Source: Anisodus tanguticus
Lineage: Eukaryota > Streptophyta > Magnoliopsida > Solanales > Solanaceae
NCBI GenBank assembly: GCA_034509755.1
Contig: CM067556.1
Span: 13,043,501 to 13,107,500, forward strand
DNA length: 64,000 nucleotides
Reading direction: 5' to 3'
The position numbers were made by a program, and so were the translations under genes. The notes beneath the pieces are model-generated. The model ran no database searches and had not been told where the DNA came from. It saw only the letters and a list, made by a program, of their open reading frames with translations. Below are positions 45,240 through 58,229 of this stretch, piece by piece (position 1 is the stretch's first letter; each line of letters opens with the position of its first letter).

Positions 45240-48200
45240 GCCACAGGTCACGTATGATTTGGGTTTCCTCAACCATTTAAATCCTCCAAGGTAAGTCGTG
45301 GTTTGGCTAATTGATTTATTTCAAACCCTCGCGAGGTAAGATTACAGGATTCTCAAGATCCTTCTTCATACTGCTTCATGACAGCTGCGGGAGCCACATA
45401 GGGTGAATAGAGGACACCTTCTACGTTCTGAACCCCTGGTCGAAACGGGTTATCATCCGCTAGGACAATTTTTATCTTGTCTCCTTCCCAAAAGATTAGC
45501 TTTTGGTGCATGGTAGAAGGAAGGCATCAGCTGGTGAGAATCCAGTCCCTGCCCGGCAGAATGGTGTAGAACGGCTTGCCACATATTACAAAGAAGGCAG
45601 ACCTGACCGTCTTAGGACCTACAGTGATTTCTGCTACTAGAATCCCCCAATGCTTCAGAGGCTTCTCCCATAAAGCTAGCCATTTTCATGTTAGTTGGGA
45701 TGGGATTCTCCTTTATTTTGTTAAGATCCTTCAATTCAAGGTAAACAGCAGCATCACATTCAGCACCGCCCCATTGTCGACAAACACCCGACTAATAATT
45801 TTACCGTTAATGTAAGCTTTGATGTAAAGAGGTTTGATGTGTTTAACCATATCTTCTATATGTGCACCAAATACGGTGCTCAAAGTGTCCCTAGCCAAGG
45901 TGTCGACTATTGTTTCCCATTCTGCATCTTCTACGCAAACATCACCTTCTAAGCTATCCAGCGCGGAGCGGCTAGCCCAGAACTCACATGGGATTAGGTT
46001 GACCATTTCAATGTCTGCCCACATCTCATTAACTAGGTCATAGCTAAATAAATCGAGGATGGAGTCCCCTCCTTCATCCAATTCGGCTGACCAGAAACTC
46101 ATATCTTCCATTTCCTGGAGACAAATGGGGATCGACTGAGGATCCTCTTATTGAATCCTCTGCACGATCTGTGGGATTGCCTCGGTTAGAGGTCCATCAA
46201 GGGCCACATTCCCTTATCGGGGTTCCTCCGTCGGGTTGTCAGTAGGCTGTTCATTCAGCTCTGGTTGACCCGACGTCTCTCATTTAGGTGACATTGCCCC
46301 TGAAGCAACTGAGCCGAATGCCCGCTCGATAGCCCCAGCTACGGTAGACTCAGTAATCTCCTGATTTTCGGCTACTTTGGTGTTGGAAATTAGATGCAAT
46401 GTCTGTTTCATCTTACGCAAGGCCTTGGCACGTTGGATCATTCTTTTCTGAGTCCTGGATGCGACTCTCGATGGTGCCTCTTTCTTTCCGGGAGTCAGAT
46501 TGACATGCCACTTTCCCTATTCTATGTTGGCGGCTGGTTTAATCATTCGTCGGGGTCTCATCTAGTCCTTATTTCTCATCGTGATACGTAAGGATGAAAC
46601 ACCCTCATTTACGTTAAACTCGACTACCCTCTGTTTGGTTTTAGGGAGTGGTTCTTCATCCATTCGAGGCATACTCGACTACCGGTTAGTTGGCATCCGT
46701 ACTTTCCGCACAGGCCTATACCTGGCGTCGATAGGGACCCTTCTAAACCTCGTAGTTTGTTCTTAAAGTTCTCGTTCAACGTCCCTTGAGTATTTAGGGT
46801 GGCCATGAAAACTGCTCCTAGCTGGCTGGCTGTCATCACGAATGTCATGTAGGCTGCCTAACCGGTTGAACACAGAGGTCCTTGTGGCTTTCTCACCTTC
46901 TGTAGGTTTCTTTGGGACCCACACCATTTTCATCGGCTGTCTCCCTTTGGTGTCCCTTGACTCATCGGGCTTAGCAAAATATACCATAGTTATTGGTACT
47001 ATGGGAAAGGGGTCGGTATCAATGGACATTTCAGCCATACTCTTGTCGGCTAGCTTGAACCTCCTCTCTTTGATGCCCTTTTGGATAGCCTTTCTGAAGA
47101 TCACACAATTAGAAGTAAAGTGATTGTATAAATTATGTCACTTGCAGTACTGCTTATCTTTGAGTTCCTCGGCAGGCGGAATCCTATGACCATCAAGCAA
47201 CCGGATCTATTTATCTTTGAGCAAATGATCAAAGATCTGATCTACTTTCGTGATGTCAAATGAGTAACCGACCCTGTTATCGGATGAACTCGTCTCTTTG
47301 CCTTTTACGGCTTTCAAGGGTGGGCAAGAGTAAACCTTACCCCTAACAATCTCGGCCACCATTACGTCTGCCGTGCAGTTGACTGACTCTATGTCGGACT
47401 CATCTGCTTCAATGATGGATACCAAGTGGGTGCCTCAATTTTGGCTGGCTCTTCTCCGCTCCTTCTCCTAGACGTACTGTTCTATTTGGCTAACTGGCTC
47501 AGGTCAGAGCAGAATTGTCCCACCAACTTCTCCTTTAACTGAGGGTGCATGTTGTTGATTATCATGTGGGCACACTCAGACTCGGAGAAGTGTACGGTGC
47601 ATTTCCCAACCTTCTTTATGAATCTCTCGATAAAATCGGCAGCCGATTCATCTACCTGCTACTTGAGATTCGTTAGATAAGTCATGGTAACCTGAGGTTG
47701 GGGCCAATAGAACCTATCGTGGAAGCAACCCTCCATGTCAGCCCAGCTCTGTACGGAATCAGGAGCCAAATAGGAGTACCATGCGAAGGTTGTTCCAGTT
47801 AGAGAGAGAGAGGGAATAATTGCAACTTGTGATACTCATTCTGGCCAGCCTCGCTGCATTGGGCAGTAAATCTACTGATGTGTTTGATAGTAGATTTGTC
47901 ATCGTCGCCAGAGAAGATGGAAAAATCTGGTGTTTTGAAGTCCCTCGGCAAATGTGTTATCCGATCTATCTAATCGGGGTAAGGCTTCTTATAAACAGGT
48001 CTGTCCAAAGGTTTCAGTTGGATGCCGAAGTACCTCCGCATGGTATTAGCAATAATTTCTGGGTTTATCAGTTGTGACATCATCTGTCGATTCTCAATTG
48101 GATTCGGCTGGTAGGCGTTCTGCACTGGCGGCCTCCATTCTACACTTTGTTGGACAAGGTTTTGAAGGTTGTAGGTGGTCTGCTAGCCATTACCAATAGG

Positions 48201-49004
48201 TGGGTAATGCCTCATTGTTGTTGTTGGGTATGGCCACCAAAGCCTGCAACTTGAGCTTCTGGAACGGCTAACGGAGCCTGTGGATAAGGTGGAACAACAT
48301 TCCATGGCTGCTTTTCTCAGACGTCGGTCATTCTTAGAAAATTTACGCTTCCTGGAAGGTATGGATTGAGTACTGGCAATGACTACTAGAATGGTATTCC
48401 ACTGTAAATAGCGTCACCATATAGCCGAGCTAAGTCATAGCCAGGGGCCATCGGCTGCCAATTCGGCTGGCCAACATTGTTCACCTGCATCGTAGGGCCG
48501 TTCGTAGAAACGTATGGCATAACGGGCGGCATTCCAAAGTGTCCTAAAGCCTGAAGTGGTCTCCGAGCCATGTTGATCCGCTCATACTGTAGACTCGCTT
48601 GGTCAAGTGGCACATTTTGCCCTCCAAGGTTCGGCGGCGACCACGCAGTGTGCTGGTTGCCAGGCGATTGGGCTTGTGTTCCTAGGTGCGCTACCAGTTG
48701 CACCTGAGTAGGCACTAACTGATGCACATGCGGCTGAGGAACAACACCGAGAGTCACGGTCTCATGCTGAACAACACCGCTCGTAAGAGGGATGACAGAA
48801 CTAGCCGAACATTCTCCTGAGTGCATTCGGTTGGTTTCCATCTCCATCGCTTGCTGAAACTTGGTACATAATATCGTGGATTCCCAAGTCGATCTGTTTT
48901 CTAATAAAAGACGTAGTTATTATGGTTGGACCTTCAAATTGGCTAGATTCTTCCACAACTTGGGTTGATAGGGGAAGTGGAGGGGTATCAACCGATGTAG
49001 GCAT
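45240..49004 (-). pseudogene. Gypsy gag-protease polyprotein, broken
   Basis: The frame opens at 49004 (MPTSVDTPPLPLSTQVVEES) and runs into a Pro/Gln-rich region (48386-48847). The gag core lies at about 47480-47800 with TFAWYSYLAPDSVQSWADM, DESAADFIERFIKKVGKC and SECAHMIINNMHPQLKEKLV. A region at 46763-47104 with FRKAIQKGIKERRFKLADK follows. An aspartic protease at 45731-46111 shows PLYIKAYINGKIISRVFVDN then GAVLNVM, where the usual catalytic DTG/DNG triplet is DNG. Several stops and frame changes interrupt it. Confidence 0.75.
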
Positions 49005-49181
49005 ACTCGAGGAGGATGTTGGTTCGTTGTTCCTTATGGGAGGATTTTTGTTTAGGATGTGGACTAGACTCGGGGTTCATTTTCTTACCGGACCTTAGGC
49101 GCATACGCCAAGAATGATCTTGACCTGGAGAATTAAACTTTGCTATTAATTCACCTATGGTCCCACTATGCGTGCCAAATT

Positions 49182-49859
49182 TGTTCTCGCCCCGAATTCT
49201 GTTCTCTGCCTTTTATCGGCCGATGAAATCGGGAGATAAATTAATTCTTTAACTTATGCGATTTGGGCTGGAAACGAAACTCTAATTTCCAGTAATGGGT
49301 CCCCAACTACTCCAGAAAGCGTTAGGACGATGGTATGAGTAAACTAAGAGGTAAGAAACAGGAATGAAGCTGAATACAGTAAAGTAAATGATAAAATAAA
49401 TAAAAGGATAAAAATAGATAAAAATTGAGTTATTGATTGATTGGGTGTCTTTTTATATACAAAAAATGATCTTATTTATTGTACAAAAAGGAAAAAAAAG
49501 TGTACAACATGATCCCCCCCATGTCAGCCATCAAGTAACGCACTAAGTTCAATGGCCGACTATGGGGGAGGTGGTGCTGATTTTCTCGCCCTCAACTCCT
49601 CTTGCTCGGATAATGGCCCTTTCTTTTAGCTGTTGTTGGCCGTTATCGCTTTTAGGGGTCCGAAAACCCTTTTAACTTGATCGTTGAGGCGTCTGCATCT
49701 GAGTGGGTCCCAGTCATACCTCTAACTAACAACTCGGCTAAGATGCCTTAGTAGCCGATGAAGTTTTTATAGTCGAGGGCTAGGAGTAAATTTGGCTCTG
49801 GAGCAGTTCGGCTGTCATTGTATTCGGCTAAACACTAAAAATATTTTTTAGTGTTAACA
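49182..49859 (-). repeat. Gypsy 5' LTR
   Basis: Minus strand: opens TGTTAACACTAAAAAATATT (49859) and ends GGGCGAGAACA (49182), so TG...CA bounded, 678 bp, directly followed by the primer-site-like sequence. The opening contains a small palindrome of ACACTAAAAA / TTTTTAGTGT. Confidence 0.65.
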
Positions 49860-50120
49860 ATTACCAATTAATGTCTTTCAAGAAATTTACATATAATGAC
49901 TTGTAATAAAGAACATTATTTTGTAAATATATCTTACCCCATTAGTTCTTAGAGCTTAAACAGTACTCGTCAGTATCAAAATGAATCAAGAAAAGAAAAT
50001 AAACTGAACATAATAACCATCCTAAGAATGTAAGTGTGAAAAGGGAATTCTGAGATAATAAGCTAAAGTTTTTACTACTAATTGAACTTGAGGTTGACCT
50101 CGAAGGTTTTCATTTTGGTC
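49860..50120. other. Spacer between gypsy LTR and a hAT-like element
   Basis: AT-rich, no features recognised. Confidence 0.35.
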
Positions 50121-50756
50121 TTGCCTGTCCAAAGCTTGGGTCGGGCCAGGTCAAATGATTTTTTTTCTGCTTGCCCGACCCTAGCCCGACCCCCTATTTT
50201 TTTTTCCGACCCTGTCTCTAACCCTACGGGTCATGGGTAGGCCCTGACTTGCTCTACAAAACAAAAATTACAATTCTACTCAATCCGTTATCCGATATAA
50301 TTTGTCACCAATTAAAAATTACAACAAACAGAAGCATGAAATCACACCAAAAATTACACCAAAATGGACTAAATAATCAAGATGAGCCGGTAAATGAAGA
50401 TTCTTATTTTTACTTTAGATGAACTTATGTAGTAGTACAGTAGTAGTAGTAGTATAAGCAGTCATAGAGTTGGAGTATGGCGAGTTCGACAGAAGGTAAT
50501 AAATTTAATCTAAAGTTTATATTTATTTTTGAAAAAACAAATATTCATAAAATAAAAAATAATATAAATTATATTTAAAAGAAATGCGGGTCGGGGTCGG
50601 GTCACTGGTCGAGTCGGGCCAGGTCAGACGGGTAAAAAAATCTGACTCTGGCCCGACCCTGATCCCGATTGAGTCCCCGCTTTTTCGAGTCAAGTCCTGG
50701 TTTTTTTGGATTGGGTCAGGCCGGGCCGGGCGGGTCCCAACCCAATGGACAGGTAA
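50121..50756. mobile_element. GC-rich-ended non-autonomous hAT-like element (family B)
   Basis: Left end with CCTGTCCAAAGCTTGGGTCGG and, inverted at the right, CCTGTCCATTGGGTTGGGAC. These resemble the CTGTCCAGTGGGACGGG terminus of the hAT in the JmjC intron. Subterminal GGGTCGGG / CCCGACCC repeats on both sides, AT-rich middle, no transposase. Target duplication not resolved. Confidence 0.5.
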
Positions 50757-51685
50757 CTTCAACAATTGACAAGAAATAAATAATTAGTATATGGTTTTGT
50801 CGGAGTTAATGTAGCAAAAGGTGAAAAAAAATCATTTTCATGCTTATTCATCTCTTTAATTTGTTGGAAACATATTACAAAAAATGTAAGTCAAGAGGGA
50901 ATCATCCAAACAATTGGCCTAAAAAAAGAAGAAAAAACACAGAATTTCCACGAAAAGATGATACGTTCAACATGTTTCTATTTGTTTCCTCAAGTGGTGT
51001 ACTGTCATCTAAAAGGCATGAAGAAAAAGAAGAGAAGAACAAAAAGGGGCAGAAATTCGTGAAGATATACTGGGAAGAAAAGAAAGAGATAAATTGAAAC
51101 GCAAGCAAATTAATTAAGACAGAAATGCACTTTTTAGTCTACTAAAAAGTAAAAATTCAAAATACAAATAAGTGCTTTTTTTTCTTTGGACGGTCGAGAG
51201 GAAATAGAAAAGCAGTCTCTTTTGGCTATGGTCATTGGTCGGTTCGTAGACTGGCTGTCCTTGTACTAATCCAATCTCTTGACACGTTAATCTCTTTAAT
51301 TTTGGTCTTTTACATCATTGAAGTAATTACATTTTCAATCTTTTCGTGTTTTGATACTTTTACAATGTATTCCTCCCTTCCATGACGTTATTTGATTAAA
51401 TATCAAGTTTAATAAAGCCAATAAGATTTTTGAAATTTATGATATAATATAAATCAGAGATATTTATGTAGTTATAAAGTAAATAATCTCACTAATGATA
51501 AAATGAGACTTTAAAGTTAAATTATTTTAAATACAAGAAGATAACATTATTTTTGGTACAAACTAAAAATAAGAGTGCATCATATAAATTAAGATATAAG
51601 AATAACTTAACTTATTCGATTTCATTTATCTTAACATAATAGGAAGTTGTTTATGTGAATGCATTGTTACTTACAATAAAATCTA
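50757..51685. other. Intergenic DNA, possible degraded MITE
   Basis: About 51371-51605 has the CCTCCCTTCCATGACGTTAT start and internal TGAGACTTTAAAGTTAAATT block seen in neighbouring MITEs. Nothing else recognised. Confidence 0.35.
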
Positions 51686-51900
51686 CTCCCTCTGTTTTTA
51701 TTTATGTCGCAATGTTTGACTAGCCACCGAGAGTTAAGGAATAAATAAAGACTTTTAAAGTTTAAAATCTACTTAAAACTAGTCTTAGACGTTTATGTGG
51801 CTATAACTCATCTCATTAAAATTTGATTAAGAATAAAAAATAATATGTTTTAAAACAAAATAAAAACAAAAGTGTGCCACAAAAATTAGGATAGAAAGAG
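51686..51900. mobile_element. Stowaway-like MITE
   Basis: CTCCCTCTGTTTTTATTTAT after TA and, at the other end, TTAGGATAGAAAGAG before TA. 215 bp, AT-rich, no open frame. Confidence 0.6.
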
Positions 51901-51950
51901 TAATTACAAACATCACGTGTAATTTAATTATTTGCGTAATTAGTTATAAC

Positions 51951-52113
51951 CGATAGAGAATATATTAATATTCTCCATATATTCTGTAATTATTATTCTA
52001 GTGTAATTAGGTAAAATAGAGATCATTCTCCAATTAGGTTTGTAAATTGTAAACACCTATAAATATTGCATTAATGAGAAGCCTCCATCGAAGGAGAATT
52101 ATACTATTCTACA
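51951..52113 (+). repeat. Copia 5' LTR
   Basis: Begins CGATAGAGAATATATTAATA and ends ACTATTCTACA, followed by the primer-binding site. Matches 56439-56601. Confidence 0.9.
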
Positions 52114-52179
52114 TGGTATCAAGAGCCAACCCCTAAACACCCTTCTTACCACTCTTGCTCGCCCCCCTCACCTTGCTTC

Positions 52180-55100
52180 CGATGGCGACAATCCTCCCCC
52201 CTAACCCTAATTTTTTTCCTTCTCTTGAACCACCGAAAATTGCCCCCTCATGGCTACTCACGAATCTCCTGAGGGTTCCTCCTCCAACCCCGATGTCACA
52301 CATCCTCCTCATCTCCTAACTCCTTTCATCCCGCCTTCGCTGTAGTAAATATCAAGAATTTTATCCCTTTGGTTCTTGATCAATACGATGGACAATACTC
52401 ATCGTGGGTTATGTTATTTCACATACATACTTGTGCATACAACGTCCTTGATCACATCGATGCCACCACGCCTCGTCCACCCAACGTCGACAACCCAACG
52501 TGGAAGCAGCTAGATGCAATTGTTAAATAATGGATATATGACACCATCTCAAGGATTTACTTCATACTATTATGAAGACAGTTGCTACAGCTCACGAATT
52601 ATGGACACGACTAGAGAAAATATTTCAAGACAACAAACATACACGCGCCGTCTATTTGGAGGAACAATTTAAAAACACCAGTGTTGAACACTTTGCCAAC
52701 ATGTCAGACTATTGTAAACAACTACAATTGGTTGCCGATTAATTGTCTAATGTTGGCACTCCGATTTTTGAAACAAAGATGGTTTTGCAACTCATCAATG
52801 GTTTACCGAATGATGAGTACGACACACTTGCGATGATGATCCAACAAGCGGATCCCCTTCATAGCTTCAACAAAGCCCGATCACAATTATTGTTGGAAGA
52901 AACTAGAAGAGCCAAACAAGACAAACACAATCAACAAGCATTAGTGATTGACGTACCGCTAGCAGCCACCACACCCGCCCGACCACAACGTGGTAACTCC
53001 CGGTCCAGTGGACAGTCACGACCGACCCAACACCCCTCTTATTGGGATGGCCCAACACCATGGCACATGACCGTATCCCACATCCTTATGTACCCTACCG
53101 AACTGAGTCATGCCTACAATACTATGAATTTACAGCAGCCCGACGATGCCTGGTACATGGACAAGGGTGCCACATCCCACCTCACTCATAACTCCGATAA
53201 TGTTTCTCAACTATTTAATTTGAGCAATCCTCAATCTATTTTGGTCGAAAATGGCAATCACATTTCAATTCAAGGCTATGGCACCACTAAAACACTGCCA
53301 CCTCACCCTCATTTTCCCCTTAAAAACGTCCTCTATGCTCATTATATCATTAAAAACTTAATCTTTGTTAGAAAATTTGATAGTGACAATTCCGTATCTA
53401 TTGAGTTTGACCCTTTTGATTTTTCTGTAAAGGACCTACGTACGGGGACACCTCTTACGAGATGCAATAGTGGGGACCACTATCCTTTCTCATCCACTCC
53501 CGCTGCAAGTCTCAATCCCCATACCTCCCTAGCTGCAATCTCTCCATCAACTTGACACAGTAGACTTGGACACCCGGGAGCACATGTTTTTAACTTTCCT
53601 AGAAGTCACAATTTAATTCGATATAATAAAGGGAAATTTTCCCAAAATTGCTATTCTTGTCCTCTCGAAAAACATGTTAGACTTCCGTTTACGCCCTCTT
53701 TAAGTGTTACTTTTTCTCCTTTTGACATCATTCATGCGGATTTACGGACGTCTCCCATTACTAGTAAACTGGGTCATAAATATTATTTGGTATTATTAGA
53801 TGACTTCTCTCACTTTCTTTGGGTCTATCCGCTCAATTATAAGTCTCAAGTTTACTCTACATTTCTTGAATTATGAACATATGTTAAAACACAGTTTGAA
53901 AAGGACATAAAATCATTTCAATGTGACAATGGTCGTGAGTTTAACAATTCCTCCTTTCATAAATTTTATGCTGATAATGGCATGGTGTTTCGATTCTCGT
54001 GCCCCATACCTCACCTCAAAATGGTAAAGCCGAAAGAATACTCCGCACCATTAACAATATGATCCGTACAATGCTCTTTCATGATTCTCTTCCCCCTCCA
54101 TTTTTGGTATACGCATTAAAAATGGTAGAATACATTCTTAATATATTACCTATCCGTATCCTTCAAAGTAAAAACCCTACCGAAATTCTACTCCGTCGGA
54201 TCCCTTCATATGATCACCTTTGGATTTTCGGTAATCTATGCTACTCGAATCTTGCCTCCACGGCCCCTCACAAATTAGCACCTCGCACCTCTCCTTGCGT
54301 CTTTTAGATTTCTCATCGAACCATATGGAGAACTTATGATATGATTTGTCAACACATAAAATTCTAGTCTCTCGTCATGTCAAATTCGAGAAAACCATTT
54401 TCCTGTTTGCAAAAGTCCAGCAACTTCAAGTCACTGATTACAGCTTCCTTAATGACACGAACACTTCCCTTTTCCTACAAAACGCCATACATAGTGCTAA
54501 TGGAGAGATTGCAGAAGTACCGTCGAACACCCCCCACCTACTGCTCCAATCACGACCTCCCTGTCTCCGTCGACCAACCCCCTACCTCACTTCCCCAATC
54601 CCCCGTCGATATCCTAGCAGCCCCCGTCAACCACATCTCTACCCCCGACGACCTCACAACCCCCGCCAACTACACTGCCCTACAGTACAATCAATAACCC
54701 GCCCCCTTGCCCCACTTCTCGACAACCCAAAATTCCTAATTTTGACCCACAGTATGGAAACCCATGCCCAACACGAGATTTTCAAACTGAAAGTCCACTT
54801 TAACCTATCCACTCAAACCATCTCACCTATACCTAAAAATCCAAAATTATTTAAAGTTGACATGAATTAGAATGCGGCCATGCATGAGGAATTTAATGCG
54901 CTCACTATACAACGCACTTGGGATCTTGTATTGAGACCAGAGGGGGTGAATGTGATTCGTTGTATGTGGCTATATCATCACAAATTCAGAGATAGTGGCG
55001 AGCTTGAACGTCACAAAGAGAGACTTATGGAAAATGGCACGGGGTAACATGAGGGAGTTGATTGTGGTGAGACCTTCAGTCCATTGGTTAAACCAGACAC

Positions 55101-56430
55101 CATTCACACTATTTTGAGAATAACTCTGGGAAATAACTGACCTATTCATCAACTTGATGTGAAAATGCATTCTTACATGGCGATTTGAAAGAAACTGTAT
55201 ATATGCATCAATCGCGTGGCTTTGTGCATCCAAAGGCTCCTCAGTATGTCTGCCATCTTCGAAAGTCACTCTATGGCTTGAAACAAGCCCCCAAGGCTTG
55301 GTACGAGCGCTTTGCCACTTATATCATGCAGATCGGGATTTTGCCAGTCATTTTTTATCATCGTAATATCTTTCCCTCAATTATTCTATTCCTGACTATG
55401 GGTAATCAGTGAAATTATTTCGTCCAGCAAAAGCGATAATTCTCTTTTTATTTTTCATTGAGTTAATGACACTGCATACCTTTTGCTATATGTGGATGAT
55501 ATTGTTCTGACTGCCTCATCTGATGTGCTGAAACATGAGATCATTACCCTGCTCAAATTCGAATTTGCTATGACAAACTTGGGTAAGTTGAGTTATTTGT
55601 TGGGGATTTCAATGACCAGATTCAAAAATACAATGTTCCTGTGTCAGCGTAAGTATGCCAAGAAATTATTTACAGGGCTAAAATGGCAAACTGCAAGATC
55701 ATTCCCACTCCAATCGACTCAAAATTAAAACTCAATGCGGATGACGGGGATGCGGTGCTCGATCCTTCTCTTTATAAGAGTCTTGCTGGTGCACTTCAGT
55801 ATCTTACCTTCATTAGGTCCGATATTTCCTACGTCGTTCATCATGTGTGTTTGTTCATGCATGCTCCAAGGGAGCCTCACTTTACCGCTCTTAAACATAT
55901 CATTCTGTACGTTAAGGGTACTCTTGACTACGAATTACATCTTTATCCATCTGCACTGTCCAGACTGATATCATATACAGATGTCGATTGAGGTGGTTGT
56001 CGATCTACTTTCGGCTATTGTATATTTATTGGTGATAACCTCATCTCATAGTCTGCAAAACGGCAAGCCACACTTTTCCGTTCAAGTGCAGAAGCAGAAT
56101 ATAGAGGCATTGCGAACGTTGTTGCCAAAATTTGTTGGCTCAGAAACCTCCTTCTAGAGCTTCATTGTCCCTTACGTAAGGCATCTCTTGTCTACTGTGA
56201 TAACATATATGTTGTTTACTTATCTCATAACCCGATTCAGCATCAGCGAACCAAACATGTTGAGATGGATATTCATTTTGTTCGTGAGAAGGTTGTCATG
56301 GGCCATGTTCGAGTGTTACATGTTCCTTCTTCCTATCAGTACGCAGATATATTTACTAAGGGGATTCCTCGGCAGATGTTCCTTGACTTCAGATCCAGTT
56401 TCAGCATCCGGCCTCCTCCCGCTCCGACTG
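52180..56430 (+). pseudogene. Copia polyprotein (gag-PR-INT-RT-RH), broken
   Basis: Gag: LVLDQYDGQYSSWVMLFHIH (about 52370) to the LLEETRRAKQDKHNQQ region. Protease: DAWYMDKGATSHLTHNSDNV (about 53140), where the catalytic DTG/DSG is changed to DKG. Integrase: HSRLGHPGAHVFNF and NCYSCPLEKHVRLPF (the HHCC zinc region, about 53555-53690), DIIHADLRTSP, DNGREFNN, then after a frameshift HTSPQNGKAERILRTINNM. RT: ETVYMHQSRGFVHP, YGLKQAPKAWYERFATYIMQ, LLYVDDIVLTASSD (55483). RNase H: FRSSAEAEYRGIANVVAKIC (about 56085), then VPSSYQYADIFTKGIPRQMF. Stops after VAD in gag and at many later points. Confidence 0.85.
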
Positions 56431-56438
56431 AGGGGGTG

Positions 56439-56601
56439 TGATAGAGAATATATTAATATTCTCCATATATTCTGTAATTATTATTCTAGTGTAATTAGGT
56501 AAAGTATAGACCATTCTCCAATCAGGTTTGTAAATTGTAAACACCTATAAATATTGCATTAATGAGAAGCCTCCAACGAAGGAGAATTACACTATTCTAC
56601 A
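56439..56601 (+). repeat. Copia 3' LTR
   Basis: Begins TGATAGAGAATATATTAATA and ends ACTATTCTACA, followed by the ATAAC target duplication. Confidence 0.9.
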
Positions 56602-56891
56602 ATAACTAGTGCGAAACTTTGAGGTGATATGAGGTATATGGATAGAGGTTTGTAGTTTTACTAGGAGTACTACTAATTTCAAAACTCAATTTTGTGTTGA
56701 CATACGTATGATTGAAATAGGGCGTACATGCATAACGTTGTTTGACCTAAGACAACAACGTACAAATATTTGGAGCGTACGAGTAGAAGGTAAATATAGA
56801 CAACTTGTGTGGCGAATGGCGAGTAATTGTCGTGTAACGTTTATAGATGCTCAATTCCTTCTACCATATGTACATAGTTGACTATATCTAA

Positions 56892-57169
56892 CAGAGCCGT
56901 TCCTATACTTTTAAGGGTCCGGTGCGAAGAATAAAAATAGGCTGATTTTTTATTCACATGAAAAATTAACTTGGTTGAGGGCCTTTTTTAAACAACTTGC
57001 AATAAAAACAAAATTCTTTGTCAAGTGTCAAATCTGATAAGATTGAAGATATTTTTAATACATATCTTAATATTTGAAATTAATAAAAAAAAAATTTGGG
57101 CCAGAGGAGGCCACGCTGACCGGGGGCCTGTGCGGCGGCGCCGCCTCGACCGCCCCAGGGACGGCTCTG
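56892..57169. mobile_element. hAT-type MITE, 278 bp, perfect 8 bp target duplication
   Basis: Ends CAGAGCCGTTCC (56892) and GGGACGGCTCTG (57169) are inverted repeats with one mismatch. Flanks ATATCTAA at 56884-56891 and 57170-57177 are identical. The right end is strongly GC-rich (GCGGCGGCGCCGCC), the rest AT-rich. No coding capacity. Confidence 0.88.
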
Positions 57170-57177
57170 ATATCTAA

Positions 57178-57594
57178 GGTATATGTACTTATATAGTGTG
57201 TTACACATTCCAATTGCTTGCATATTTGCTAGCTTATAGACTTCTGCTATAAATTTAATCTCATTGACTTTTCAATTTGGACTTTACTAGTCAGCTACAA
57301 CAAGAAAAACCCACATATTTAAATACTTTTCTGTAATAATTCTTGAAACGCGGGCGGGTGAATAGCTAGTCAAAATGGAAGAGATGATATGTAAATTTGC
57401 TTCTTTTAATTATATTTTTCTGGTATGTTTTATTTGTTAGTACTTGAATATATTTCTAATTATCTTTCATGTAACTGGAAGAATAATTGAGAGGCGTTTC
57501 AAAAAAATTCAATAACAAAAATGTTGGATTAGGTAAGTAAGAAAAATGGTGCACGTTAATTTAAAAGTAAAGTAGAAAATTCATAAATATATTA
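57178..57594. other. Intergenic DNA, nothing recognised
   Basis: AT-rich, no open frame or repeat of note. Confidence 0.35.
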
Positions 57595-57795
57595 CTCCCT
57601 TCGTCTCAATTTAATCAGGCACGAAGTTTAATAAATAAAGAAAGACTTTTAAATCTAATAATTTTAAATTAAAAATATGTGAAATAATTAAATTTTATGA
57701 TATTAAATTTATCAGATATTATTAAATATGGAAAGAATCATTCTTTTTTGTACAAACCAAATAAAAGATAAGATACTTAAATTTGAACGAGGAAG
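57595..57795. mobile_element. Stowaway-like MITE
   Basis: CTCCCTTCGTCTCAATTTAA after TA; right end AATTTGAACGAGGAAG before TA. 201 bp. Confidence 0.55.
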
Positions 57796-57797
57796 TA

Positions 57798-58229
57798 TGT
57801 CAACACCTGTCTATGTCGACTTAAATCAATAATTGATTGGAGTCCAATAATGACTTATTGAGTTAAAGAGCCATTATTGTTTTTGTCGACTTGTGAATTG
57901 TTGTGTTGTCGAAGTGACTTCAATTTCATCTATGCAACAGAAACTAAACACGCTTAATTCTTGATTAATTACTGTGACCATAATCACCATATATTGTCCT
58001 TTCTTAATCTTCTATGAGTTGGTAATGACTAATGTCATTTTACAAAGTACTTTTTTTTGTCTTTTTCATCATCTTACATGCCAATTACTGAAATAGCACC
58101 ATGTATGCAACGGAATAATTAATTAAGCTTCAATATATCGAGAAAATATCTTTTATTTTTTTGTTTTAAAATGATAACACCCTTAATATATCGAAGATTA
58201 GATAGGCAGTAATGAATACCAGTTTATTA
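57798..58229. other. Intergenic DNA, nothing recognised
   Basis: AT-rich, no gene signal. Confidence 0.35.

Larger units (their letters stand above)
44040..49859 (-). mobile_element. Gypsy LTR element without reverse transcriptase
   Basis: On the minus strand: 5' LTR (49859-49182), a primer-site-like TTTGGCACGCATAGTGGGAC just after it, gag, protease, then a jump to the C-terminal part of integrase (about 45050-44650: MAKAYNKHVKPKRFA, MKDRKFGKWSPIWEGPFVV, ending NGKYLKKYYPSIWGMHE). RT, RNase H and the integrase core are absent. After the integrase end there is an about 600 bp tail (44040-44640) containing an imperfect repeat of GCAGCCGGTATGTGGCTGTC and GCAGCCGGTCTGTGGCTGTC. No 3' LTR matching the 5' LTR is found to the left, so that end is lost. 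GC content is higher than in the flanks. Confidence 0.75.
51951..56601 (+). mobile_element. Complete copia retrotransposon with target duplication
   Basis: Two 163 bp LTRs (51951-52113 and 56439-56601) bound the element, flanked by ATAAC at 51946-51950 and 56602-56606. A primer site TGGTATCAAGAGCC follows the 5' LTR at 52114 and a purine tract ACTGAGGGGG precedes the 3' LTR. The LTRs differ at 7 positions by eye (about 96% identical), including T to C in the first base of the 5' LTR. The coding region is in copia order but full of stops and frameshifts, so it is non-autonomous now. Confidence 0.92.

Noticed and set aside
47820..48077. + strand frame opposite the gypsy gag
   Set aside because: Opposite-strand shadow of retrotransposon coding sequence.
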